Assembly: GCF_032854445.1 (NCBI RefSeq) | Contig: NC_088301.1 | Span: forward strand, 56,368,512 to 56,432,511 | Direction of reading: 5' to 3' | Source of the DNA: Liolophura sinensis | Taxonomy: Eukaryota; Mollusca; Polyplacophora; Chitonida; Chitonidae | DNA length: 64,000 nucleotides | In this document: piece after piece, positions 32,936-47,900 of the stretch | Position numbering within the stretch: the stretch's first letter is position 1 | How the letters are laid out: every line of letters begins with the position of its first letter | Made by a program: the position numbers and the translations under genes | Notes under the pieces: model-generated | The model's input: the letters and a program-made list of their open reading frames with translations, nothing else | The model's database searches: none | What the model was told of the DNA's origin: nothing

Positions 32936-35900
32936 TAGGTTCGTGTTAACGTGTTGCTTTTCACATTTGTATTTGTGTAATTTTTTCCCCACGATCACAT
33001 GTTTTTACTGATTTTTCATTGGTTAAAAAATGAATTTGAAAAAGCTTGATTTACAAAATAATATAGCATTACTACACAGTTCTTCACATATGGTACTGTC
33101 ATTCAAGAGTATTCAGCAATCTTTTCATTGCAGCTCATATAATCTCCATTGTAATAACTTTTTAGCTGGCCTGTACAATGTAAGCAGAGGTAGTCTGAAT
33201 ATTCTATAACTTGCTGCAGATGTGATAGACCTAAGAATATCTACGGCATGTTTTAGTCAGAATATTCACACTGTGAGAGGGGTATCAGATGCTGTCAGTG
33301 GCAGAGTCAGTGCCCGTTGGGTAAAGTTTTTGGCCAATCATAAAATCACAGTGGCCATCTATAGGACACAGATAGCCAATCACTGGAAGCAGTTTGTATA
33401 TATCAAAGGAAGTTTTTTATGTTGATCATAACTCATCATTTCCTTAGCAGTTCACAGGGTTTAAGTTGCCACCCATAGTACATAAATTACCAAATGCAGT
33501 TCGCGATTTGCATTTCAAACCCCTCCGGGGTAAATTTTTGCATGAACACCACAGTTACTGTGTCTTTTACCACTGCAATGATTTACAAATCCATAACATA
33601 CAAAGTCATTGCTCTGCAATCCTTGCACATACGATGAACAGTCATAGTTGTGACAGTGTAATAATTTTGGCCTTTCTTGTTGATTTAATGACAAGATCTA
33701 ATTAGAGAATAATATCTGTGTATGGCAGTGTCAATCACTCTACTTTTTTTCGGTTTAGAGGTCAATATTTGAATGTATTACATGACTTGAAGATTATGCA
33801 GTTTCACAAACTGTTCAATCAGATGAGCTTTCAGTATTCTCTGAAGGCTGTGTTGTTCCTTGTGAAACCTCTCAAACTACCATCAGTCTACATCAGGAAA
33901 AAGGTCTCCTCATATTTGGCCATCCTCATTCAGGGAAGCATGAATGAATTGGCGTAAGTAGTGATGTGAAAACTACACGTAAAGAAGAACCTAGTGTTTA
34001 CTACAGCCAAGAGCCCACCTCTGTACTTCCTGTGCTGGCCTAAATGAACTACTGCTGTCGGCCAAGTAATGTCTGTCCGTACTCATAGTTGTCTCAGGTA
34101 TCAATCCCAGGTAGGTGTCCCCATGTGTCATCACCAGTAAATCCACACAATAACGTGCTCCACTCCAAGCAAAGAAACATCTTGCGCCCAAGGTAATATC
34201 ACACACTCACGAGGCAGTAGCCGTCAATCTTGTGCTACAGGTAATATCCCATGACCACATGCCTTTATTCTGCCACCAAGTTGACAGTTCCTGACTTTGC
34301 TGTAGATGTACAAATTCTGCAATTTAAAGTACAAACCAAGGAAGTACGTTTCTTGATATGCACTACCAGTTGTCTCAAGCTGACAGTTCTAACTAGCACA
34401 GAAAGCAAAAGATTACATTTCTCTTTTATTTTTTTTCAGAACAGTGAAGATATTAATGGCGGTGTATGTTTTTCGTTAGATGGGCTAATCATGTGAGAAA
34501 AGAGAAACTCGATCTGTATTCCTGCTAGAATAACAATTTACGTTTATATTCCCTAAATGGGCAGACCAGATGTCCTAAAAATTTAGTGAATTACAATAAT
34601 GTCAATAAATGTTAATGTAATTAAAGTAATGTAATTTGATGTCAATCCCTCAAATTGGCAACTTTTGGGAGTTTGAAGTGTTCCAAAAACATCAGTATAA
34701 GTGCATTTTTTCTAATTTCCAGAATAAAATTTTCATTTAAAAGGTGTTTGTTTGGTGTAACCGACAACCATCCAGATTTTTTTTGTTACTCAGGAAAAGC
34801 CTTAAATTTAGGATATTATATATGTGTGCTGCATAAACATTCAGGAAATTGTGTTATTTTTAGAAAATTCCATACAAACGAGTGACTTATGAAGAATACC
34901 ACATTGACAGATCATTAGAAAAATTGCTTGTTCAGTGAGCATGTATAGGTTTATCTGTACATATGTATACATCAGATATCTGTTTTATGCAACTTGCTCA
35001 TTTTAAAGGTAAATCTGACAAATGATCTGCTTTTAATTTAATTACAGTGAAGTGCGAAGGTCATTGTACCCTGACTCTTCAAGGATGTCTGGTAGGTACA
35101 TTTACATGAATTAAAAATTACCTCCAAGATGCTTAGCGTTTACTGTACACAATTACAAACACATATGTTTCTGTCAGAATTATGCACTGTTGTAGACATT
35201 TTACAATTAGTGATCAGACTGTCTTTCTGTCTTTTTATCTGGCTGTGCATAAGCATTACCTTGTCAGCGTGTCACCTCCTACAGATATCATTGAGTTTGG
35301 GTTCATACGCCACATGAATTACATTTTAAACATAGAATGGGGACTTGTAGGTTGTGTGCCCTTGTCAGCGCATCACCTCCTACAAATATGACTGAGATTG
35401 AGTTCATACAACACATGAATTACATTTTAAACATAGAATGGGGACTTGTAGGTTGTGTGCCCTTGTCAGTGCATCACCTCCTACAGATATGACTGAGTTT
35501 GGGTTCATACACCACATGAATTACATTTTAAGTACAGAATGGGGACTTGTAGGTTGTGTGCCCTTGTCAGCGCATCACCTCCTACAGATATGACTGAGTT
35601 TGTGTTCATACACCACATGAATTACATTTTAAATACAGAATGGGGACCTGTAGGTTGTGTGCCCTTGTCAGCGCATCACCTCCTACAGATATGACTGAGT
35701 TTGTGTTCATACACCACATGAATTACATTTTAAACATAGAATGGGGACTTGTAGGTTGTGTACCCTTGTCAGTGCATCACCTCCTACAGATATGACTGAG
35801 TTTGAGTTCATACACCACATGAATTACATTTTAAACATAGAATGGGGACTTGTAGGTTGTGTGCCCTTGTCAGCGCATCACCTCCTACAGATATGACTGA

Positions 35901-38900
35901 GTTGTGTTCATTACACCACATGAATTACATTTTAAATACAGAATGGGGACCTGTAGGTTGTGTGCCCTTGTCAGCGCATCACCTCCTACAGATATGACTG
36001 AGTTTGTGTTCATACACCACATGAATTACATTTTAAACATAGAATGGGACTTGTAGGTTGTGTGCCCTTGTCAGCGCATCACCTCCTACAGATATGACTA
36101 AGTTTTTGTTCATACAACACATGAATTACATTTTAAACATAGAATGGGGGACTTGTAGGTTGTGTGCCCTTGTCAGCGCATCACCTCCTACAGATATGAC
36201 TGAGTTTGTGTTCATACACCACATGAATTACATTTTAAACATAGAATGGGGACTTGTTGGTTGTGTGCCCTTGTCAGCGCATCACCTCCTACAGATATGA
36301 CTGAGTTTGGGTTCATACACCACATGAATTGCATTTTAAACATAGAATGGGGACTTGTAGGTTGTGTGCCCTTGTCAGCGCATCACCTCCTACAGATATG
36401 ACTGAGTTTGGGTTCATACAACACATGAATTACATTTTAAACATAGAATGGGGACTTGTAGGTTGTGTGCCCTTGTCAGCGCATCACCTCCTACAGGTAT
36501 GACTGAGTTTGTGTTCATACACCACATGAATTACATTTTAAACATAGAATGGGGACTTGTAGGTTGTGTGCCCTTGTCAGTGCATCACCTCCTACAGATA
36601 TGACTGAGTTTGTGTTCATACAACACATGAATTACATTTTAAACATAGAATGGGGACCTGTAGGTTGTGTGCCCTTGTCAGCGCATCACCTCCTACAGAT
36701 ATGACTGAGTTTGGATTCATACACCACATGAATTACATTTTAAATACAGAATGGGGACTTGTAGGTTGTGTGCCCTTGTCAGTGCATCACTTCCTACAGA
36801 TATGACTGAGTTTGAGTTCATACACCACATGAATTACATTTTAAATACAGAATGGGGACTTGTAGGTTGTGTGCCCTTGTCAGCGCATCACCTCCTACAG
36901 ATATGACTGAGTTTGTGTTCATACACCACATGAATTACATTTTAAACATAGAATGGGGACTTGTAGGTTGTGTGCCCTTGTCAGCGCATCACCTCCTACA
37001 GATATGACTGAGTTTGTGTTCATACAACACATGAATTACATTTTAAATACAGAATGGGGACCTGTAGGTTGTGTGCCCTTGTCAGCGCATCACCTCCTAC
37101 AGATATGACTGAGTTTGTGTTCATACACCACATGAATTACATTTTAAATACAGAATGGGGACTTGTAGGTTGTGTACCCTTGTCAGCGCATCACCTCCTA
37201 CAGATATGACTGAGTTTGTGTTCATACACCAAATGAATTACATTTTAAACATAGAATGGGGACTTGTAGGTTGTGTGCCCTTGTCAGTGCATCACCTCCT
37301 ACAGATATGACTGAGTTTGTGTTCATACACCAAATGAATTACATTTTAAACATAGAATGGGGACTTGTAGGTTGTGTGCCCTTGTCAGCGCATCACCTCC
37401 TACAGATATGACTGAGTTTGAGTTCATACAACACATGAATTACATTTTAAATACAGAATGGGGACCTGTAGGTTGTGTGCCCTTGTCAGCGCATCACCTC
37501 CTACAGATATGACTGAGTTTGAGTTCATACACCACATGAATTACATTTTAAACATAGAATGGGGACTTGTAGGTTGTGTGCCCTTGTCAGCACATCACCT
37601 CCTACAGGTATGACTGAGTTTGTGTTCATACTCCACATGAATTACCTTTAAAACATAGAATGGGGACTTGTTGGTTGTGTGCCCTTGTCAGCGCATCACC
37701 TCCTACAGGTATGACTGAGTTTGGGTTCATACTCCACATGAATTACCTTTAAAACATAGAATGGGGACTTGTAGGTTGTGTGCCCTTGTCAGCGCATCAC
37801 CTCCTACAGATATGACTGAGTTTGTGTTCATACACCACATGAATTACATTTTAAACACAGAATAGGGACTTGTAGGTTGTGTGCCCTTGTTAGCACATCA
37901 CCTCCTACAGGTATGACTGAGTTTGTGTTCATATACCACATGAATTACATTTTTAAACATAGAATGGGGACTTGTAGGTTGTGTGCCCTTGTCAGCGCAT
38001 CACCTCCTACAGATATGACTGAGTTTGTGTTCATACACCACATGAATTACATTTTAAACATAGAATGGGGACTTGTAGGTTGTGTGCCCTTGTCAGCGCA
38101 TCACCTCCTACAGATATGACTGAGTTTGTGTTCATACACCACATGAATTACATTTTAAACACAGAATAGGGACCTGTAGGTTGTGTGCCCTTGTCAGCGC
38201 ATCACCTCCTACAGATATGACTGAGTTTGTGTTCATACACCACATGAATTACATTTTAAATACAGAATAGGGACTTGTAGGTTGTGTGGCCCTTGTTAGC
38301 ACATCACCTCCTACAGGTATGACTGAGTTTGTGTTCATATACCACATGAATTACATTTTAAACACAGAATAGGGACTTGTAGGTTGTGTGCCCTTGTCAG
38401 CGCATCACCTCCTACAGATATGACTGAGTTTGTGTTCATATACCACATGAATTACATTTTAAACATAGAATGGGGACTTGTAGGTTGTGTGCCTTGTCAG
38501 TGCATCACCTCCTACAGATATGACTCAGTTTGGGTTCATACTCCACATGAATTACCTTTAAAACATAGAATGGGGACTTGTAGGTTGTGTGCCCTTGTCA
38601 GCGCATCACCTCCTACAGATATGACTGAGTTTGTGTTCATACACCACATGAATTACATTTTAAACATAGAATGGGGACTTGTAGGTTGTGTGCCCTTGTC
38701 AGCGCATCACCTCTACAGATATGACTGAGTTTGTGTTCATACACCACATGAATTACATTTTAAACATAGAATGGGGACTTGTAGGTTGTGTGCCCTTGTC
38801 AGCACATCACCTCCTACAGATATGACTGAGTTTGGGTTCATACTCCACATGAATTACATTTTAAATACAGAATGGGGACTTGTAGGTTGTGTGCCCTTGT

Positions 38901-41900
38901 CAGTGCATCACCTCCTACAGATATGACTCAGTTTGGGTTCATACTCCACATGAATTACCTTTAAAACATAGAATGGGGACTTGTAGGTTGTGTGCCCTTG
39001 TCAGCGCATCACCTCCTACAGATATGACTGAGTTTGTGTTCATACACCACATGAATTACATTTTAAATACAGAATGGGGACTTGTAGGTTGTGTGCCCTT
39101 GTCAGCGCATCACCTCCTACAGATATGACTGAGTTGTGTTCATACACCACATGAATTACATTTTAAACATAGAATGGGGACTTGTAGGCTGTGTGCCCTT
39201 GACAGCGCATCACCTCCTACAGATATGACTGAGTTTGTGTTCATACACCACATGAATTACATTTTAAATACAGAATGGGGACTTGTAGGTTGTGTGCCCT
39301 TGTCAGCGCATCACCTCCTACAGATATGACTGAGTTTGTGTTCATACACCACATGAATTACATTTTAAACATAGAATGGGGACTTGCAGGTTGTGTGCCC
39401 TTGTCAGTGCATCACCTCCTACAGATATGACTGAGTTTGTGTTCATATACCACATGAATTACATTTTAAATACAGAATGGGGACTTGTAGGTTGTGTGCC
39501 TTGTCAGCATATCACCTCCTACAGGTATGACTGAGTTTGGGTTCATACACCACATGAATTACCTTTAAAACATAGAATGGGGACTTGTAGGTTGTGTGCC
39601 CTTGTCAGTGCATCACCTCCTACAGGTATGACTGAGTTTGTGTTCATACTCCACATGAATTACCTTTAAAACATAGAATGGGGACCTGTAGGTTGTGTGC
39701 CCTTGTCAGTGCATCACCTCCTACAGATATCATTCAGTTTGTGTTCATACAACACATGAATTACATTTTAAACATAGAATGGGGACTTGTAGGTTGTGTT
39801 CCCTTGTCAGTGCATCACCTCCTACAGGTATGACTGAGTTTGTGTTCATACACCACATGAATTACATTTTAAACATAGAATGGGGACTTGTAGGTTGTGT
39901 GCCCTTGTCAGCACATCACTTCCTACAGATATGACTGAGTTTGAGTTCATACAACACATGAATTACATTTTAAATACAGAATGGGGACTTGTAGGTTGTG
40001 TGCCCTTGTCAGTGCATCACCTCCTACAGATATGACTCAGTTTGGGTTCATACACCACATGAATTACCTTTAAAACATAGAATGGGGACTTGTAGGTTGT
40101 GTGCCCTTGACAGCGCATCACCTCCTACAGATATGACTGAGTTTGGATTCATACACCACATGAATTACATTTTAAACATAGAATGGGGGACTTGTAGGTT
40201 GTGTGCCCTTGACAGCGCATCACCTCCTACAGATATGACTGAGTTTGGGTTCATACACCACATGAATTACATTTTAAACATAGAATGGGGACTTGTAGGT
40301 TGTGTGCCCTTGACAGCGCATCACCTCCTACAGATATGACTGAGTTTGGGTTCATACACCACATGAATTACATTTTAAACATAGAATGGGGACTTGTAGG
40401 TTGTGTGCCCTTGACAGCGCATCACCTCCTACAGATATGACTGAGTTTGTGTTCATACAACACATGAATTACATTTTAAACATAGAATGGGGACTTGTAG
40501 GTTGTGTGCCCTTGTCAGCGCATCACCTCCTACAGATATGACTGAGTTTGGGTTCATACACCACATGAATTACATTTTAAACATAGAATGGGGACTTGTA
40601 GGTTGTGTGCCCTTGTCAGCGTGTCACCTCCTACAGATATCATTGAGTTTGGGTTCATACACCACATGAATTACCTTTAAAACATAGAATGGGGACTTGT
40701 AGGTTGTGTGCCCTTGTCAGCGCATCACCTCCTACAGATATGACTGAGTTTGGGTTCATACACCACATGAATTACATTTTAAACATAGAATGGGGACTTG
40801 TAGGTTGTGTGCCCTTGTCAGCGCATCACCTCCTACAGATATGACTCAGTTTGGGTTCATACTCCACATGAATTACCTTTAAAACATAGAATGGGGACTT
40901 GTAGGTTGTGTGCCCTTGTCAGCGCATCACCTCCTACAGATATGACTGAGTTTAGGTTCATATACCACATGAATTACCTTTAAAACATAGAATGGGGACT
41001 TGTTGGTTGTGTGCTCTTGTCAGCACATCACCTCCTACAGATATGACTGAGTTTGAGTTCATACAACACATGAATTACATTTTAAATACAGAATGGGGAC
41101 TTGTAGGTTGTGTGCCCTTGTCAGCGCATCACCTCCTACAGGTATGACTGAGTTTGAGTTCATACAACACATGAATTACATTTTAAATACAGAATGGGGA
41201 CTTGTAGGTTGTGTGCCCTTGTCAGCGCATCACCTCCTACAGATATGACTGAGTTTGAGTTCATACAACACATGAATTACATTTTAAATACAGAATGGGG
41301 ACTTGTAGGTTGTGTGCCCTTGTCAGCGCATCACCTCCTGCAGATATGACTGAGTTTGAGTTCATACACCACATGAATTACATTTTAAACATAGAATGGG
41401 GACTTGTAGGTTGTGTGCCCTTGTCAGCGCATCACTTCCTACAGATATGACTGAGTTTGAGTTCATACAACACATGAATTACATTTTAAATACAGAATGG
41501 GGACTTGTAGGTTGTGTGCCCTTGTCAGCGCATCACCTCCTACAGATATGACTGAGTTTGTGTTCATACACCACATGAATTACATTTTAAACATAGAATG
41601 GGGACTGGTAGGTTGTGTGCCCTTGTCAGCGCATCACCTTCTACGGATATGACTGAGTTTTAGTTCATACAACACATGAATTACATTTTAAATACAGAAT
41701 GGGGACTTGTAGGTTGTGTGCCCTTGTCAGCGCATCACCTCCTGCAGATATGACTGAGTTTGTGTTCATACACCACATGAATTACATTTTAAACATAGAA
41801 TGGGGACTTTTAGGTTGTGTGCCCTTGTCAGCACATCACCTCCTACAGATATCATTGAGTTTGTGTTCATACACCACATGAATTACATTTTAAACATAGA

Positions 41901-44900
41901 ATGGGGACTTGTAGGTTGTGTGCCCTTGTCAGCGCATCACCTCCTACAGATATGACTGAGTTTGGGTTCATACACCACATGAATTACATTTTAAACATAG
42001 AATGGGGACTTGTAGGTTGTGTGCCCTTGTCAGCGCATCACCTCCTACGGATATGACTGAGTTTGAGTTCATACACCACATGAATTACATTTTAAACATA
42101 GAATGGGGACTTGTAGGTTGTGTGCCCTCTTCAGCGCATCACCTCCTACAGATATGACTAAGTTTGTGTTCATACACCACATGAATTACATTTTAAATAC
42201 AGAATGGGGACTTGTAGGTTGTGTGCCCTTGTCAGCGCATCACCTCCTACAGATATGACTGAGTTTCAGTTCATACACCACATGAATTACATTTTAAACA
42301 TAGAATGGGGACTTGTAGGTTGTGTGCCCTTGTCAGCGCATCACCTCCTACGGATATGACTGAGTTTTAGTTCATACAACACATGAATTACATTTTAAAT
42401 ACAGAATGGGGACTTGTAGGTTGTGTGCCCTTGTCAGCGCATCACCTCCTACAGATATCATTGAGTTTGTGTTCATACACCACATGAATTACATTTTAAA
42501 CATAGAATGGGGACTTCTAGGTTGTGTGCCCTTGTCAGCGCATCACCTCCTACAGATATGACTGAGTTTGGGTTCATACACCACATGAATTACATTTTAA
42601 ACATAGAATGGGGACTTCTAGGTTGTGTGCCCTTGTCAGCGCATCACCTCCTACAGATATGACTGAGTTTGGGTTCATACACCACATGAATTACATTTTA
42701 AACATAGAATGGGGACTTGTAGGTTGTGTGCCCTTGTCAGTGCATCACCTCCTACGGATATGACTGAGTTTGAGTTCATACACCACATGAATTACATTTT
42801 AAACATAGAATGGGGACTTGTAGGTTGTGTGCCCTCTTCAGCGCATCACCTCCTACAGATATGACTAAGTTTGTGTTCATACACCACATGAATTACATTT
42901 TAAATACAGAATGGGGACTTGTAGGTTGTGTGCCCTTGTCAGCGCATCACCTCCTACAGATATGACTGAGTTTGTGTTCATACACCACATGAATTACATT
43001 TTAAACATAGAATGAGGACTTGTAGGTTGTGTGCCCTTGTCAGCGCATCACCTCCTACGGATATGACTGAGTTTGAGTTCATACACCACATGAATTACAT
43101 TTTAAACATAGAATGGGGACTTGTAGGTTGTGTGCCCTCTTCAGCGCATCACCTCCTACAGATATGACTAAGTTTGTGTTCATACACCACATGAATTACA
43201 TTTTAAACATAGAATGGGGACTTGTAGGTTGTGTGCCCTTGTCAGCACATCACTTCCTACAGATATGACTGAGTTTGAGTTCATACAACACATGAATTAC
43301 ATTTTAAACATAGAATGGGGACTTGTAGGTTGTGTGCCCTTGTCAGCGCATCACCTCCTACAGATATGACTGAGTTTGTGTTCATACACCACACGAATTA
43401 CATTTTAAACATAGAATGGGGACTTGTAGGTTGTGTGCCCTTGTCAGCGCATCTCCTCCTACAGATATGACTGAGTTTGAGTTCATACACCACATGAATT
43501 ACATTTTAAGTACAGAATGGGGACTTGTAGGCTGTGTGCCCTTGACAGCGCATCACCTCCTACAGATATGACTGAGTTTGTGTTCATACACCACATGAAT
43601 TACATTTTAAACATAGAATGGGGACTTGTAGGTTGTGTGCCCTTGTCAGTGCATCACCTCCTACAGATATGACTGAGTTTGTGTTCATACACCACATGAA
43701 TTACATTTTAAACATAGAATGGGGACCTGTAGGTTGTGTGCCCTTGTCAGCGCATCACCTCCTACAGATATGACTGAGTTTGGATTCATACACCACATGA
43801 ATTACATTTTAAACATAGAATGGGGACTTGTAGGTTGTGTGCCCTTGTCAGCACATCACCTCCTACAGATATCATTGAGTTTGTGTTCATACTCAACATG
43901 AATTACATTTTAAACATAGAATGGGGACTTGTAGGTTGTGTGCCCTTGTCAGCGCATCACCTCCTACAGATATGACTGAGTTTGGATTCATACACCACAT
44001 GAATTACATTTTAAACATAGAATGGGGACTTGTAGGTTGTGTGCCCTTGTCAGCACATCACCTCCTACAGATATCATTGAGTTTGTGTTCATACTCAACA
44101 TGAATTACATTTTAAACATAGAATGGGGACTTGCAGGTTGTGTGCCCTTGTCAGTGCATCACCTCCTACAGATATGACTGAGTTTGGGTTCATACACCAC
44201 ATGAATTACATTTTAAACATAGAATGGGGACTTGTAGGTTGTGTGCCCTTGTCAGTGCATCACCTCCTACAGATATGACTGAGTTTGTGTTCATACAACA
44301 CATGAATTACATTTTAAACATAGAATGGGGACTTGCAGGTTGTGTGCCCTTGTCAGTGCATCACCTCCTACAGATATGACTGAGTTTGGGTTCATACACC
44401 ACATGAATTACATTTTAAACATAGAATGGGGACTTGCAGGTTGTGTGCCCTTGTCAGTGCATCACCTCCTACAGATATGACTGAGTTTGTGTTCATACAA
44501 CACATGAATTACATTTTAAACATAGAATGGGGACTTGTAGGTTGTGTGCCCTTGTCAGTGCATCACCTCCTACAGATATGACTGAGTTTGTGTTCATACA
44601 ACACATGAATTACATTTTAAACATAGAATGGGGACTTGTAGGTTGTGTACCCTTGTCAGTGCATCACCTCCTACAGATATGACTGAGTTTGGGTTCATAC
44701 ACCACATGAATTACATTTTAAACATAGAATGGGGACTTGTAGGTTGTGTACCCTTGTCAGTGCATCACCTCCTACAGATATGACTGAGTTTGGATTCATA
44801 CACCACATGAATTACATTTTAAACATAGAATGGGGACTTGTAGGTTGTGTGCCCTTGTCAGCACATCACCTCCTACAGATATCATTGAGTTTGTGTTCAT

Positions 44901-47900
44901 ACTCAACATGAATTACATTTTAAACATAGAATGGGGACTTGTAGGTTGTGTGCCCTTGTCAGCACATCACCTCCTACAGATATCATTGAGTTTGTGTTCA
45001 TACACCACATGAATTACATTTTAAACATAGAATGGGGACTTGTAGGTTGTGTGCCCTTGTCAGCGCATCACCTCCTACAGATATGACTGAGTTTGTGTTC
45101 ATCCACCACATGAATTACATTTTAAACATAGAATGGGGACTTGTAGGTTGTGTGCCCTTGTCAGCCCTATATAAGACTGAGGACAATAATAATTGATGCA
45201 TAAAGCCTTTGTTTTTTGTTTGAAGACCTCCTAAAACCAGCTTCACGCTCCTTCTCATACTGAATTGAAGATGGAAACACTTTTCTTTAAGGATGTAATT
45301 GTAAATGTATTTACGTTTGTTCCTTTTTTCTGGCTTTAGACTGCCCAGTAGGTTTGCTGGTGGACCTGAGTTTGCCCTCACCAGACCCCATGGGGACAGC
45401 CAGACCTACAATTACCATTGATGGCAATGCAGGGGAGACCAAGGATAATCCAGAAAACAGTAAGGAGGTGTATTAGTTACACACTGTTCATATCGCATAT
45501 GCCACCAGGGCTGTATCTAAGAGCCAATTTAATTGCGGAAATTGTTTGGGCTCCAAAACTAATGAAGCTGAATTAAAACTGACTAGTAAATATAACAAAG
45601 TAAGATGGTTTACTAATAAAAAGATAGGTTTTTGCACAATTTGTTTCGTTCAGTCTTAAAGTTCTCATTTAAAGTTGCAGTTTATGAAATCACAGTTACG
45701 AGGTCATCTTTAAAATTTGTGATCAGAACCTTTGATTTCTTTTTTCTTGACATGGCCCTCAAATGTTTGTAATTTGTATTCCATATAGATACAGTGGTTA
45801 AAGAGAATTTTGACAAAAAAATCAATCAGCACAAATCCAACTGAATTTTTACTGTTGTTTTAGAATAGCCATAGTGAAATTTCAGCCTCATGTGTGCATT
45901 TGTTGCCATTCAAAATTGGTAATACGGTTCTTGAAATTTTTAAAGAGGGTGGCTGTATAGATTTTTCAAACTTTTATAATTGAAGAAGATTTGAAAATGC
46001 ATCTTTTGCCAAAAATCTAGAGTATAGCCTTTTTAAGGTGCTTTTTTTTTTAATTGCACCCAAGAACACATAAGGTGTGAGGGCTTTCCCAGCAAGGAAT
46101 TGGAACGCTCATTACAATATGTGTAAAGCGCATCATACCAATACACTGAGTAACAAATACCTGAAAATCCATTATTCTACTTGTGTTCATACAACACATG
46201 AATTACATTTTAAACATAGAATGGGGACCTGTAGGTTGTGTGCCCTTGTCAGCGTATCACCTCCTACAGATATGACTGAGTTTGGGTTCATACACCACAT
46301 GAATTACATTTTAAACATAGAATGGGGACTTGTAGGTTGTGTGCCCTTGTCAGCGCATCACCTCCTACAGATATGACTGAGTTTGTGTTCATACACCACA
46401 TGAATTGCATTTTAAACATAGAATGGGGACTTGTAGGTTGTGTGCCCTTGTCAGCGCATCACCTCCTACAGATATGACTGAGTTTGTGTTCATACACCAC
46501 ATGAATTACATTTTAAACATAGAATGGGGACTTGTAGGTTGTGTGCCCTTGTCAGCGCATCACCTCCTACAGATATGACTGAGTTTGGGTTCATACACCA
46601 CATGAATTACATTTTAAACATAGAATGGGGACTTGTAGGTTGTGTGCCCTTGTCAGCGCATCACCTCCTACAGATATGACTGAGTTTGTGTTCATACACC
46701 ACATGAATTACATTTTAAACATAGAATGGGGACTTGTAGGTTGTGTGCCCTTGTCAGCGCATCACCTCCTACAGATATGACTGAGTTTGAGTTCATACAC
46801 CACATGAATTACATTTTAAACATAGAATGGGGACTTGTAGGTTGTGTGCCCTTGTCAGCGCATCACCTCCTACAGATATCATTGAGTTTGTGTTCATACT
46901 CAACATGAATTACATTTTAAACATAGAATGGGGACTGGTAGGTTGTGTGCCCTTGTCAGCGCATCACCTCCTACAGATATGACTGAGTTTGGATTCATAC
47001 ACCACATGAATTACATTTTAAACATAGAATGGGGACTTGTAGGTTGTGTGCCCTTGTCAGCACATCACCTCCTACAGATATCATTGAGTTTGTGTTCATA
47101 CTCAACATGAATTACATTTTAAACATAGAATGGGGACTTGTAGGTTGTGTGCCCTTGTCAGCGCATCACTTCCTACAGATATGACTGAGTTTGAGTTCAT
47201 ACACCACATGAATTACATTTTAAACATAGAATGGGGACTTGTAGGTTGTGTGCCCTTGTCAGCCCTATATAAGACTGAGGACAATAATAATTGATGCATA
47301 AAGCCTTTGTTTTTTGTTTGAAGACCTCCTAAAACCAGCTTCACGCTCCTTCTCATACTGAATTGAAGATGGAAACACTTTTCTTTAAGGATGTAATTGT
47401 AAATGTATTTACGTTTGTTCCTTTTTTCTGGCTTTAGACTGCCCAGTAGGTTTGCTGGTGGACCTGAGTTTGCCCTCACCAGACCCCATGGGGACAGCCA
47501 GACCTACAATTACCATTGATGGCAATGCAGGGGAGACCAAGGATAATCCAGAAAACAGTAAGGAGGTGTATTAGTTACACACTGTTCATATCGCATATGC
47601 CACCAGGGCTGTATCTAAGAGCCAATTTAATTGCGGAAATTGTTTGGGCTCCAAAACTAATGAAGCTGAATTAAAACTGACTAGTAAATATAACAAAGTA
47701 AGATGGTTTACTAATAAAAAGATAGGTTTTTGCACAATTTGTTTCGTTCAGTCTTAAAGTTCTCATTTAAAGTTGCAGTTTATGAAATCACAGTTACGAG
47801 GTCATCTTTAAAATTTGTGATCAGAACCTTTGATTTCTTTTTTCTTGACATGGCCCTCAAATGTTTGTAATTTGTATTCCATATAGATACAGTGGTTAAA

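Noticed and set aside
33991-34206. 71-codon minus-strand open frame (MCDITLGARCFFAWSGARYC...)
   Set aside because: Isolated in an intron of the plus-strand gene, with no flanking splice sites or family resemblance.
35129-45012. Many 60-114 codon open frames with repeats of CRLCALVSASPPTDMTEF and GLVGCVPLSAHHLLQI
   Set aside because: They are translations of the 101-bp satellite. The monomer length is not a multiple of three, so each frame closes after about two monomers, and no splice or start context supports them.
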